From Armillaria gallica (Eukaryota; Basidiomycota; Agaricomycetes; Agaricales; Physalacriaceae): a stretch of DNA of 64,000 nucleotides. Position numbers and translations under genes: made by a program. Under the pieces are notes generated by a model. The model had not been told where the DNA came from, searched no databases, and saw only the letters and a list, made by a program, of their open reading frames with translations. Positions 1 to 10,934 of the stretch are shown here, piece by piece. How positions within the stretch are numbered: position 1 is the stretch's first letter; each line of letters opens with the position of its first letter. The DNA lies in NCBI GenBank assembly GCA_037576215.1, contig JBANDB010000001.1, positions 124,001 to 188,000 of the forward strand, given 5' to 3'.

Positions 1-579
1 CTCTTACACCGGACCGACCGGGCTGCCATCTATAGGGGAGATCACACAAAGTTCCCATGTTATCTCTCAATTCTCCACGCTCTTGCTTCGCTATTGTGTG
101 CTGCAGCTCCAAGTCCTTGTACTTCGTTATCAACCACTCACAAACGTCTTATGTTTAGACCCTAGCCTTTCGTATTTAAGTAGTAGTTCTCACTGCATGT
201 ATGCCAGCCTCGAACTAACTTTAATCTATACTGAAACTATCGCTTAATCTCCCGCCGAGCGCTAAGAACTTAGCCGAATCGCCTATAAAAGATCACATCG
301 GTGACTGCCCGAACGCGAGACAGCCGGTGTTTATCATTGATAGGAATTCAGGTCTAATAATAATACGGTGATTACTTATGATTGCACCAAAGGGCCTGGT
401 CATAGCAGTGGTATATCGCATCAAGGAAACTGGATAATGTGCACACTGGACTTGAAATATACTTATCCTGGAGACATTCCCATGTTAGTTACATCTAGAT
501 TATGCCAAAGAGCCACGGATAAAATATGCACAAAAGGATGGCTATGGGTTATTACAGCATGTGGAAGATTTAGGCTTCT
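1..579. other. No gene recognised at left edge
   Basis: I see only short chance open frames here. A short stretch near 385-400 resembles the 5' part of the tRNA-like repeats found further right, but no full copy is present. Confidence 0.4.
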
Positions 580-1685
580 GGTCCGAAGCGCATTGTAACC
601 ACGTGGACCCCAATTTTCTTCTCTACCCCCACCGACCATTTCGTACTGGCATGCGCTGTGCAGTCATCTCTCTCAGCAATCCCAGCAGCTAAAAGAATCG
701 TGTCCTGACATTGCACAGCCCGAGGAGGAGACAATGTTTATCTTTTCCTGTCCCAGGGCTCTTCCACCCAAGTGTCAGCTTACATCCACAATCCGACCTC
801 AGCCAGGCTTGTCATTCATCTTGATAGCATCCTCGCCAATGTCAAGGGAAGAACGTTTCTTTGAGCTACTGGAGGGTCGATGCAATTCGGTGAGCTTCAT
901 GGCAAATTATCCCAGTCTTGTTCTGTTCTGATGCGATATTAGCATTGCTTACCTGCATGAGGGCATACAAGGACCAGGCGCAAACACGCACGACATATGG
1001 ACTCCCCGGCGGTATGCCCTTTGATGACAACCCCTATGTTCTGCTTTTGGACACTCCACCACTCGTTCCATCTGTGATCGAGCATGATCCGTCACCTTCA
1101 TCATTCTCGGTGACACAGTCATCTTGGCAACTATAACTCGTGGAAAGCATCCCATCTCACGACTCCACAAGAGAACCAACTCCCATGCATATCGAAGGGG
1201 ACGTGACACGACTGTATCTCCTCAATGGAATGAACCACAGGGGATGGAGAATGCGTGGACACGTCAGGACCAAGCTACGGTGATATTAGTCAAACACACG
1301 CAATTCCACAGTTTCTGTCTCGACAAAGGGCAAGACGACTGCCTGGCTTTCCTCCCATCAAGCTCAGAGATCAGACGATGTCTTTCAAACCTGCGTACCC
1401 TCCACCTCCTACTCCAGACATTAACAGAGCAAGCCGGTTGCCTATATTATGGAGGGTAATATCTCTGCACGTCCAGCACATTCATCTTAGGGGAGGGCTT
1501 TGGAGAGGTTGTGGGATTTAGTAATCCGCCTGGTGTATGTATCAGTATAATGATCACATTATCTTCTTCATATTTCTGGGAAGGAAAGCTTAAGCAATGA
1601 GGCTGGCACTTGCAGATGCTTGTACATTATATCTTAATGATCATCGATCACTGGCAAAAGAACTCATCATTATATTCAAATGAGA

Positions 1686-1750
1686 GGATAGTCTCGGATT
1701 CTAACCAAGATCATAGCAACTGTGGTGGTTACTGTTATACCAAAGCACCC
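1686..1750 (-). repeat. tRNA-like sequence (degenerate)
   Basis: Read on the minus strand, this is a diverged copy of the tRNA-like repeat at 10125-10195, with a box A-like start and a damaged box B (the usual GGTTCGAATCC is altered). It lies in the same relative place in unit A as the copies in units B and C. Confidence 0.4.
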
Positions 1751-2061
1751 ATACAACGCAGGCCAGAGCAAGTCCGTACCAAGAGTGTTGAGTCCGATCC
1801 TATGATGATTGCCCGGAACATTGAGCTTCGAAATCAAAGCTCAATTCACACATTATACACATTGACTACTGTTATCTACCTTGAGCATCAATAAGAGAGC
1901 TCAATACTGCTACCTAATATCATTCATCACAAACACATCTATCCCACTCAAAGCTTCGCCAATTCAACCATAGCATTCGTGCTTCTCCTCATCAAACTAA
2001 CATCAATGCACAGAATTATATCTGTGCACAGAATTCATCTAACCCCGACTTCTGCTGACAA

Positions 2062-2340
2062 CTGATGTACTTATTATCCATAGATGGAAGGACAAAGCGG
2101 TATCAGAGTATGTTACACTATTTGACAACATCATGCCATCTTGACAATCAAGTTTTAGATACAACACCGTGTTGTACATGAAAGCTCTAAGCAAACAAAG
2201 CCCTGGGACGCATTCCTTGCATTTTATGGAGCATGCGGACCACCCTTTTATGGGTCAGTGCACAGGGGTCATGCAAACAATTGTGGATTGGTGGGATTCT
2301 CACTCAAAGGGTAGACTCCAGATGGGTGTCTAGATGGGAC
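2062..2340 (+). pseudogene. Alpha/beta hydrolase C-terminal remnant, copy A
   Basis: The translation resembles the C-terminal part of serine hydrolases of the alpha/beta fold. It has a VLIIH strand followed by the region that normally holds the acidic residue (here HRWKD instead of HGLKD), then EHADHPF around the catalytic histidine and a closing IVDWWDSH helix. An in-frame TGA sits at 2142-2144 and no N-terminal part with the nucleophile serine is seen. It is a partner of the copy at 12516-12945. Family assignment comes from motif recall only. Confidence 0.5.
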
Positions 2341-2989
2341 CAGAAAGAAAAGTGAAAGGAAAACTATAATGCATGCCAGTAGTATGAAATAGACCTGGCC
2401 CGGGGAGAACATTCTGAGATGCTTACTTCACTTCAAAGTATGGTGACCCACCTATACGATAGATCAAATGCCCCTCAAAACTTGATGTCATCCTGCTAGC
2501 CCTCTTTGAGAACTGGTGTTTTGATGCTATTCCATTTGTATGCATTCAAGATGATGCTAATCATGGAGAGGAGAAAGATTCACGTGGGCACAATTTCATC
2601 GAGTCAGAATTTGGTCCGAGTTACTTGATCCATTCCAAAGGCCTTTATTTACTTTTACACCCATCAATTTAAAAATTTCCTCCTTCTCCCCAGTCATTAT
2701 TTAGTCAAGTCATACAAAATTGGTTCTTGTTCGAAATGGTCAATAGGTGCTTCCAGGAAATTGATTCAATTTCTTTGTGAGCATTGGACCAGACACCGAC
2801 ACTGGCAACCAGCTTGGTACACTGCTTCGTGGCAAATTATCTTGCTATACTTTATGTAAATTGAGTACTCAATCCACAGAATATGGAATAACAAGCAGAC
2901 GACTGCCAGCTGGTCCATGGTCTTTCCTTCCCCATCAAGCTCAGTGGATATATACTAGTGGGTGAGGGCCAGCGCATCTGTGTGGCAGG

Positions 2990-3005
2990 TCCAAGTCCTA
3001 TGTAT
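2990..3005 (+). repeat. Left arm of 16-bp inverted repeat
   Basis: TCCAAGTCCTATGTAT is the exact reverse complement of 5095-5110. It lies about 40 bp inside the left break point of the inserted segment. Confidence 0.6.
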
Positions 3006-3439
3006 TTTTTCCCAGCATGTTTATAAGTAATCAGATGGTAGAGGATGAAAGAGGTAATATCACTCATCAGTGTGTTCTTTTCACACTTTCATTTTGGTTT
3101 AGGTCAGAATGCATTTTTGCAAGTTCTAGTACATAAATTACTCATGCCCATGCAAAGGGTAGTCAACACCAAAAGGTATACATGTCTCATTGTGGACCAG
3201 ACGAAGGTATCATTCATGTAGGTCGAGTAGCATATATAGCTTAATTGCAGCTTGAAAACATAGTACGGTGGAGGTAGAAGTAATAACTCACCACTCAGCA
3301 CATGGACAAACATATTGAGCAGATGCCGCAAGACTCAGTTGTCATAGACACAAAGGAAAATGGCCTATTCAAAGGCTACCACATACCGCAATTCAGAGTC
3401 ATTGGCAGTGATGGGCACTATCCCATCATCAACAGTAAG

Positions 3440-4450
3440 TTTTCCGGCTCTCACCTCATGGCATGCAACACAAAATTCAACCTCCTCAGAATGGACAAAA
3501 CAATAATCTGCAACTTTGATGACACGAGATTACACCCTACGGATGCCCTGCCAAGAACAAATCAGCCACATTCACATAGCTAAAAAAATGCCTCCTACCT
3601 AGGGCCAAGGGAAAACAGGTTGAACATCTTCTGGATGAACATGTTATCCCTCTTGAACCACCTCTTGAGCCTGTACTACTCAATATCCCCCGCATCTCCA
3701 GGTCACAGTGGATTGTATAATTTGGCACACTCAAAATCACACCCTAAGGGAAAAAATGGCTGTGGACTGACATTCTGCCCTCAGGTATGATCTGCAGAAG
3801 GCATAAAGCAAACATCGAGTGCAATCGCATGTCTTCATTGATGCACGCATCAAGGTAGGGGAGGTTCTTTGCCTTGTCAGCTGTTGATACTGAGTCATTG
3901 AGCTGCTCATTGAGTTCTTTGTGCAGTTTTGCTTGGATCTGATAGATTATGATGCAAATGGAGCTAGTAGAAATTCGCATCCCCACGACAAGTAAAGATA
4001 AACATGTTTCTTACTTGGACGTAGTATCTGAACCTGCTATGAGAAGCATGAGAGCCTCAGCTGTAAGCTCTTATTGGCCTATGGCATTGCCCTGTGAATA
4101 GTAAACATCTAAATGACACATTATAGATGGAGATATCAGTGTACCTTTTCATCTTTGCCGGCTTGGGGCTTGCTGAGTAAATCAGTTCTATCCGTAGGAG
4201 TCGCCAGCCCTTTGGCAATAGCAGCAAGAGACTTTACCACTTTGCCACCAGCAAGGAACACGGGAGTTTTTGGGCAATGGGGTACCACTATGAAGGGAAG
4301 ACACCCGTGATCATTGAAAACTCGCCTCAGTCATTTAGGATTTGGATGGCAGGTATTTCGACAATTGGGCATGATGTCTTTTGGCTGATAGCAGTGAGCC
4401 TTCTTCATTGCTATACCTTGAGGGCCAAGCCAAAGAGCCCAACAGGGAAC
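3440..4450 (-). pseudogene. Cytochrome P450 pseudogene
   Basis: Minus-strand fragments in order match a microsomal fungal P450. An IVEIPAIQILND segment comes first (about 4355-4325), then AIAKGLATPTDRTDLL (about 4200), the I-helix AGSDTTS (about 4035-4017), and HKELNEQL followed by LPYLDACINEDMRLH with the ExxR helix (about 3900-3820). LSVPNYTIH and FSLGPR follow, and finally a post-intron segment starting ASVG. GT-AG introns are still visible after AGSDTTS and before ASVG. The heme-ligand cysteine expected in the xCVG position is serine, a conserved arginine after it has become cysteine (CGT to TGT), and an in-frame TGA (4327-4329) replaces the expected arginine of ILNDRGEFS. Other stops occur upstream. 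The gene cannot encode an active enzyme. Confidence 0.8.
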
Positions 4451-5094
4451 ACATAGAAGGTCTTGGGATTTTTTATCTTTGCTTTGGGTGGTCAATGGCA
4501 GATATCGCTACTTGGGAACTGCTTGCTCCAGAGGGAGACATAATTGGAGGAGACCATGAAGCAGCTTTGTGGTCCATCATAAATGTGCAGTGTGGAGCTT
4601 GGGGTGAATTTTTTTTTGCTGCATGAAGTAAATTTGGTGAGTGCAAGAGAGAAAGTGGAGGAACATTGGAGGAACATTGGCTGGAAATATACACCAGCTT
4701 CATCCATAAATTGACTTGACAGATAAAGGCATGTACCAGAATATAAAAACCCACAATGAGCCTCCATCCAACACGAAACAACTAGATCCAAGCCAGACAC
4801 TGATTGTTGAAGGGTGGCAAACTTGTAAGATCTAAGTGCTTGAATGAATTACGCAAGGTCACAGCAAAGACCAAACCTAAGAAAAATGAGAAAAGAAACC
4901 AGAATCGGAAGAGAATAGGACCAGTGCAATGGGAAAAGAAGGGAGTACAGTCAGCCAATGAGAGATGCAAGTGAATAGAAATGTTCCCACAGTTTGCTCA
5001 GGTAGCCAGCTTAGCAAGACCTGCGATCAATTGATACCTCAAATAGAATTTTCCCACAGGTCTCTCAGGACAGCATAATAACCGAGATACCTAT

Positions 5095-5110
5095 ATACAT
5101 AGGACTTGGA
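5095..5110 (-). repeat. Right arm of 16-bp inverted repeat
   Basis: Exact reverse complement of 2990-3005. It abuts the point where the host repeat resumes, so it may mark the right end of the insertion. Confidence 0.6.
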
Positions 5111-6109
5111 ACCTCCTGGCTGGTGTCTTTGAAACCCATTTATCCTTCACTTCATACTATACTCAACGCAATGGAAGTGTACATCTCAGGATGTCCAATT
5201 TTCTATTCAGGGGTGGAACAAAGATTTTGGAAATTGATAATTTGTCCGGTGTGTCCCTGTGATAGAATAAATCTTCTTCGCAGTAGTCAGCTAGTTGTGG
5301 CAGACCTCTTATGTGGGAATGGGTGAGGAGAGGTATGGATCCTGCGCTCCACAGCTACGTGCAATTGTGTCCAAGGGGAGCCATAGAGCCTGATTGGGAT
5401 GCCGATCAGGACCAAGATCAGCGAGCACATCAGAGCCGTGATTTAGCGTGCAATGACATCGCACATTGAGGGATGCGCTTGTTCAATTTATCTCCAGTAT
5501 TGCTGTGCCGTGGACCAGGATGTATTGAGATAACTACTACTAGTTACTGGGAATAAGTAATAGGTATCACATAGTCCTGTTTTAACCGCGCCCCCCTTGC
5601 TATGACAATCGGCCCCGTTACATCAGCAACCATGTTTGGAAGGACTTTCCCACCACCACCACAAGGGCTACTACTGCATCTTGCACCATCGCACCGCCCA
5701 TATTTCTGCTACTCTCGTGCCTCTGCCATACCATGGCCCCAAATTTTTCTTGGGAGTTACATGAAAGTCGTCAGGCAAGGCATCCAGTATCAAAAATGAT
5801 TTTCGCTCTGCATTGGGTGGGATAGCAGGGATACCGGTGTTTTGAGGAAATGCGCCTCAAGACCTTTGCTTATGGAGCATTTTTAGAACATGGAATTTAT
5901 ATTAGTATTTTACGTATAGTACAGCGCGTCGATAGCAGAGAAATGAGAGCAAAATCACGTCAAGATGGAAAAATAAATGGACGTGTTCCTTGAGCACGTG
6001 ATAATTTTACGTAACGGAAGCGATGGTTATAGCAAGACCCCCTGGGAAAAAAACAGACTACATACATACCGTCCCTCCCTCTCTCATCAGGTATGTATCG
6101 TCCGTCTGT

Positions 6110-7380
6110 CTATGAGAGACTAGGTATCACATCGCCTGGGAGCAGGAGGGGCAGTATCCGTTGATGTTGGGAGCTATTGTAAGTATTAGCAGGAAAGCAT
6201 ATTAAATTGCAAGCATATCGTACAGTACTGCTCAGGATAGCGAAGGCTAAAAAACTATCAGCCACAGGAGAGGTAACGAGTTTCAGTAAAAGGCATACTA
6301 TTGCCAGCAGGTCCGTAAACAAGCAGGCATTTTGCAGCTTGCAGGATGGAAGAGACTAAACTTGCAGTTGGACTGCTCGCATCGAATCTAGGAAGAGTTC
6401 AAAATACGAAACCGGAAATAGTATTCTGCGTTGTTAGCCGTACAATTTCTTCAGGCTAAGTTCGTGGTGATCAGTAATTGCGCACTTATTGAATTTTTAG
6501 ATACATACGAGGTTTACGGTATGACCACATTGGAGATAGACATTCCTGACGCTGTACCAGCTCAGAACAGGTCAGTAGATGCGGCGACGAGTATTTGCTC
6601 ACTGGCGACGACGACACATTGTAAGTATGTGGATGCAGTGAAGTCAAGAATACAATGCGAGGTTGAGAGATACCTAAGAAGATAAACATTACCCTCTTTA
6701 TAAATAAAGAATCGAGACTAAGCATTTTTTGATTTTTGATTTATAGGGAAGTCTTGGGACTGCACACAATAAGATTCATGAGTCATGACCGCCAGCTGCA
6801 TCGGCGGAAAAGCAGGGAGCTTGCAGAGTCCATCAGCTGAGGGCCGCTAAACCATAGTAACTCATTTCGGAGTGAATCAGTCCGTGCGAACCCAATAGCT
6901 CAGCACAGGGTACCGTGAGTATATCGGTAGCAACTCAGGAAAGAAGGCCTGCAGCAGCGATTGAAACACAGACTTACTTAGCACAAGAAATTCATCGTGA
7001 TGGAAAGATGTGGGCGCCCATATTCCTCTTGTTCTGAGTCATTGGTGCTGTGCGAATCACCACGTACTGGTATCAGGATACTTGGGTAACTGCCCGCTGG
7101 ATGATCGTCGGGCCCGGACTGAATGGACGTTCGAGAAAGTACTAAGTCTGACAAGGTAGGCCCAAACATACAGTTATGCTTGGCGATGTCGAAAAAGAGA
7201 AAAGCGAAGCCCTGTAGTGACAAACCAACGCTTTTCCTCCCAGTATACAGTTGACCATAGATGATTCGGTGAAAAGGAACTGATCTGAAAGTGGATAAAA
7301 ATAAGTACGAATGACAGGACTACCGCGACGTCGTATGTCCGAAGAAACCGAAGAAGCGACATTATTCTTACAAGCTAGAA
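6110..7380 (+). repeat. Block S, copy 1 of 3
   Basis: This block is repeated at 14010-15350 on the same strand and at 22190-23470 on the opposite strand. All three copies keep short coding-like pieces, such as a YPLMLGAI motif just before a GT-AG-like site, and a later AKF/TYEV stretch. Each copy is broken by stops and shifts. I do not recognise the protein. Confidence 0.65.
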
Positions 7381-8059
7381 AAAGACTGATCGGACGGTCG
7401 CTCTAGGGACTGAACAGTGTAGTGGTACCTATTTCAATTTGTATTCTATGTAAAGCATCTTGAACGTCGTTGTGCATGTCCTTCATCCTCATCGAGATCC
7501 GATGTCATTTGGAACAGGCATTTCCCCCCGTGGCCAGCATCAGTGCCCACTACTCGGACTTTGAGACAGGATCATATTAAAGAAACTCACAGTAACAGAC
7601 CATTCACGTCATCCGAGCGAGCCAAAGAAAAATTGTTCAATTTTATCTGCAATAAAACGCTGGTCTGGGCTCAGTGCGCTGGAAGTAAGATCAAGAATGA
7701 ATCAGGAAGTCAATTTGTACAGCCTGGACGTCAGGTTTCAATAGAGAAACCTCATGTCTTAAGATTAGCTCTCTCCGGCCATCTCGTGCGCGGAGGGGTG
7801 ACTTAGTTGGTTAGAAATTCACGTCGTTCATGTCATCTGCTTTATATAACCTAGTAGTAGGTCCCAAAGACGGAATGATCAAATGATCTCAGAACTCCTA
7901 TAATACCAGGACCATGGCCCATGGCTCACTGTTCCCGAATCCCCAGTGCCGCCGGTCAAACAGCACAACACCGACTTAATGCGTCCTTTCCGCAATGGTC
8001 GGATTGCCATCTAAGGGTCGAACATGACTATTACCAGGACCAACAGGCACGTTATGTGG

Positions 8060-8657
8060 TTCTTACTTAACCCCAGGTTGTTTCTGATCATTGATCATCA
8101 CAGTGAAAAAGACATCGAAAGTTATCTTGGCAATCGAGCATGTGAAGTAGAAGGTTGGTCTGTCACAGAAACAAACTTTGCGTGAGAGAAAAAACAATTG
8201 ACTCCCAAATCTTCCTCTCTTTTAAACTAGCTAACGTCTTGTCCTCTGGATAAACTTGGATAGCTACCGGGTCACGGCGAAAGTCTTGGCCTGCCTCCAG
8301 CCGTCGTTCCAAGCTGCCCGTTCAGCTCAGAGCTGTCACTTAAGCCATCGCGCCCGCGGCTCGTACCAGATTCGAACGAAAATCACGGTGACAGACATAG
8401 CCTGCACTGCACATCGTGTAGTTCATTCTACGACCGGAGAACAAACAGCGCTGAGCGTCGGAATTCCACATTCCGGTCGCAGTCTATGCGGACCATCAGG
8501 TGATGTCCACGCTGCAATCGAAATCGGGGATTCTACGCCTCTATAGTCGTGTGCAGGGAATCGATCAAGCAAAAGATCACGACAACTCCACTATATTTGG
8601 TGAGGAAGTCACCTCTATGAGGAGGAAGATTCTAGAGGCGTTGCAAGCGTAAGGCTG
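8060..8657. other. No gene recognised
   Basis: Sequence between repeat unit A and the long open frame at 8658. I see no motif, repeat copy or promoter that I can support. Confidence 0.4.
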
Positions 8658-9467
8658 TTGGGCGGCATTTCACCCTGTCCATCGGAATGGATCCCCGCTA
8701 TTCATGGGTCACTCGGCTGTTTTCTTGTTGTCGGTCCCTTACAGCTCGTCGTTGGCACTGCTTTCATACCACCACCTCACAGCTGTATCCTTTATTATCT
8801 CACTGTGCCCATCTTTCTCAAGATTGCTGTACGGCTTAGTATTTGGTCGCCTCCGCAAGCGTCAACTCATCCTTCTTTTCTGAAAGCCGACTTTGGTATT
8901 CTATGCTACCAGGTCTACGTGTCTATCCTCTTCGCTGACGCTTGTCATGGAGTGTGTCGATGTTTGTACTCTCTTCTGCAGACTATCTTCTTCACAAGTC
9001 ATCTCGTATTTCTTGGAAGGAAAGCATGGCACTTGCAGCCGCTTGTACGTTCTGACCGCGAGGTTGCTCCATGCTTTTCTGTACTGCAGTTAATGCTGCT
9101 TCATATCATTTTGCAACGTGACGGAGTTGATCGGGCCTACTCCTACATTTCTTCGACTCTTACTCTCATCGTCCTCAACAGCCTCGCATCGACGGCGCCT
9201 ACATTCTCTACTTTTGATCTCTTACCATCACGATCTCCGCTTTCGTTCTTTGCTTTGAGGGTCCGTCGCCATCACCGATTGATGGATCTTCGCTTTGAAC
9301 TTGTCGATCAAATGGTGCTTGCCTATGTTTTGTGCTATGGGTATGCTCGCTTAGTTTATTGCTCTTTCTACATTCTGTTCCTTCCACAATCTTGGCCTCT
9401 CTTCTCTCGACGCAGGTACGGGGGATTTGTTACCCTTTTGGGCTCCTCGTATCCTGGCGGGACCTGA
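8658..9467 (+). other. Long open frame, doubtful as a gene
   Basis: A 269-codon open frame with no ATG at its start. The product is rich in Leu, Ser, Phe and Arg with no domain I recognise, and the 3' end runs into a 92-bp tandem repeat. The stretch around 8990-9050 resembles 1565-1620 of unit A, so part of the frame is repeat sequence. The bias toward C and T on this strand can keep a frame open by chance. I regard a protein product as unlikely. Confidence 0.25.
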
Positions 9468-9650
9468 CGCTTGTACTGTTATGCTTGCCTCTCTTCTCTC
9501 GATGCAGGTACGGGGGATTTGTTACCCTTTTGGGCTCCTCATATCCTGGCGGGACCTGAAGCATGTACTGTCACTGGCGCCCGATGCAGGTATGAGGGAT
9601 TTGTTACCCTTAAGTTCGGCTCCTCTTCTCCTGGCGGCCCCACTTGTTCA
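9395..9650 (+). repeat. Minisatellite, about 2.7 units of 92 bp
   Basis: The unit starts with GCCTCTCTTCTC at 9395 and again at 9487, a 92-bp period. A third, partial unit resumes at GATGCAGG (9583), 82 bp after its counterpart at 9501. Units differ by a few bases. Each unit contains GCAGGTACGGG, GATTTGTTACCC and CCTGGCGGGACC. Confidence 0.85.
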
Positions 9651-10054
9651 TCCTGTATTTTTTTTCTTCATGACATTTCCCTCTCTTGAGCCCTTCTGGG
9701 GTCTTCTCTCAACTTTTGGGGTCCTCTTCAGGCGCTGAGAAATGTGTCTATCATTTCGCTGACTGTCCGGCGGGGGTAATGGAACATGACATAAGCATGC
9801 TGCTCATCGGCTGATCTTTTCGTATTCCTTTTGCTCCCACTTCCGCTAGACGATAGTAGGTGTTTGACCCTGGAATGCATCGTCCCTTCTTGCTTTTCTT
9901 CATGAGATTCCCTTGGCCCTGTAACACTTTAAACCCGTGAGACGTCCTTGGCTCGCAACTGAGGGTATCACAGCGGCATGGGGTGTTATAGTCTGTGACA
10001 CGTTCAATGGCGGCACAGAACCCCGGCATTCCTTTATTGGGACCTTGTCCGGTT

Positions 10055-10070
10055 ATCTATCTATCTATCT
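10055..10070 (+). repeat. (ATCT)4 microsatellite
   Basis: Four perfect ATCT units. Confidence 0.9.
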
Positions 10071-10124
10071 TTCTTAATGATCCACTGGCGAAAGAAATTC
10101 GGCATGCTCTCAGAAGTAGCCAGA

Positions 10125-10195
10125 GGACAGTCTCGGATTCGAACCGGGATCGTAGTAACTGCCAGTGGGATGGTTACGGTTACACCAAAGTGCCC
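10125..10195 (-). repeat. tRNA-like sequence, 71 nt
   Basis: On the minus strand the ends GGGCACT and ACTGTCC can pair at 6 of 7 positions, with one mismatch. A box A-like TTTGGTGTAACCG and a perfect box B GGTTCGAATCC are present, and the T stem is preserved. No normal 7-nt anticodon loop can be drawn, so it is more likely a tRNA-derived repeat (SINE head or pseudo-tRNA) than a working tRNA gene. Confidence 0.5.
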
Positions 10196-10369
10196 ATACA
10201 ACGCAGGCTGGGCATGTCCGTGCTAGCGATTAATGTCGATTCCGATCCTGCCCGGAAGATATTATGCTAATACTCATAGCATAAACCAGCCACCTCGGCG
10301 CCCTTTTGAAGAATAAAAAGCAGGTCCAGTGGAGTGTGGAGCAAAATCTAAACACCATTTTCTGGGTAT

Positions 10370-10412
10370 GGACGCCTCTCGGATTCGAGCCGGGGATTGC
10401 GCCAAAGGGCCC
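10370..10412 (-). repeat. tRNA-like sequence, 43 nt, lacks middle
   Basis: On the minus strand, GGGCCCTTTGGCGCAA (acceptor and box A) is followed almost at once by a T arm with box B-like GGCTCGAATCC and the end GGCGTCC. The whole anticodon and variable region is missing. Confidence 0.5.
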
Positions 10413-10934
10413 TTCGAGCACAGCGCTGTATCAAAGTCGGACAGAAGGAGGGCGGCCACTGTAATTCCGTGCCAGAACGAACTGCATTTTGAAGAAGCAC
10501 CTCACTGCTGTTCACACACGGGCCCCTTCGCCCCCGGATTCGAACCAAGATCTTGTTCGCGTCAAGGCACCTTGAAAGTCGCCAGGTAGGTCAACATATC
10601 AATCTTGAATTCAAGGACATTATTCCAGTGGTTCGTAGGCACTAGGTACGTAGTCGAACTTCAAGTTGACGTGGAGGGAAAGATTGATTCAGTGGACATT
10701 GCACCTTCCCGGATCCAAACCAAGATCATAATATGATGATTACGACTACGCTTGGAAAGATAGTACATTGGACGCGTCTTGTTACTCCAGTCATGCAATA
10801 TTTCTGCGCCAAAATAAAGTCGACACTGCCCACCTGACTTACGAGTGAGTGTCTTGTAAATAATGTAGTTCCTTCTCTGAAAGTCAACGTTCTGACGTAA
10901 AAGATATATAGCAACATCGGAAAAAACTAGATTG

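Larger units (their letters stand above)
2952..5110. other. 2.16-kb insertion carrying P450 sequence
   Basis: Comparison with unit B shows that sequence matching 13567 and 13571 is split here by about 2.16 kb. The repeat stops near 2951 and resumes with the CCTCCTGG sequence at 5111. A perfect 16-bp inverted repeat (TCCAAGTCCTATGTAT) lies at 2990-3005 and 5095-5110. The insert carries a reverse-strand P450 pseudogene. No transposase is visible and no clean target duplication could be assigned, so the mechanism of insertion is open. Confidence 0.6.
580..8060 (+). repeat. Tandem composite repeat, unit A
   Basis: Blocks here recur in the same order at 10935-16020 and, in part, at 16035-17560. 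For example, the sequence around 740-1520 matches 11480-12260 and 16600-17330. The sequence 2090-2950 plus 5110-5560 matches 12690-14000, 6110-7380 matches 14010-15350, and 7430-8060 matches 15350-16010. Copies differ by many substitutions and small indels, so the duplication is old. Unit A is longer because it holds a 2.16-kb insertion with P450 sequence (2952-5110). I do not recognise a transposase, so whether this is a mobile element or a segmental duplication is unknown. Confidence 0.7.

Noticed and set aside
2852..3067. Minus-strand 71-codon frame at the P450 insertion edge
   Set aside because: It spans the insertion junction, so it is an accidental fusion of repeat and inserted sequence.
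8658..9467. 269-residue membrane protein gene
   Set aside because: No ATG start, part of the frame matches a non-coding repeat, and the end lies in a minisatellite.
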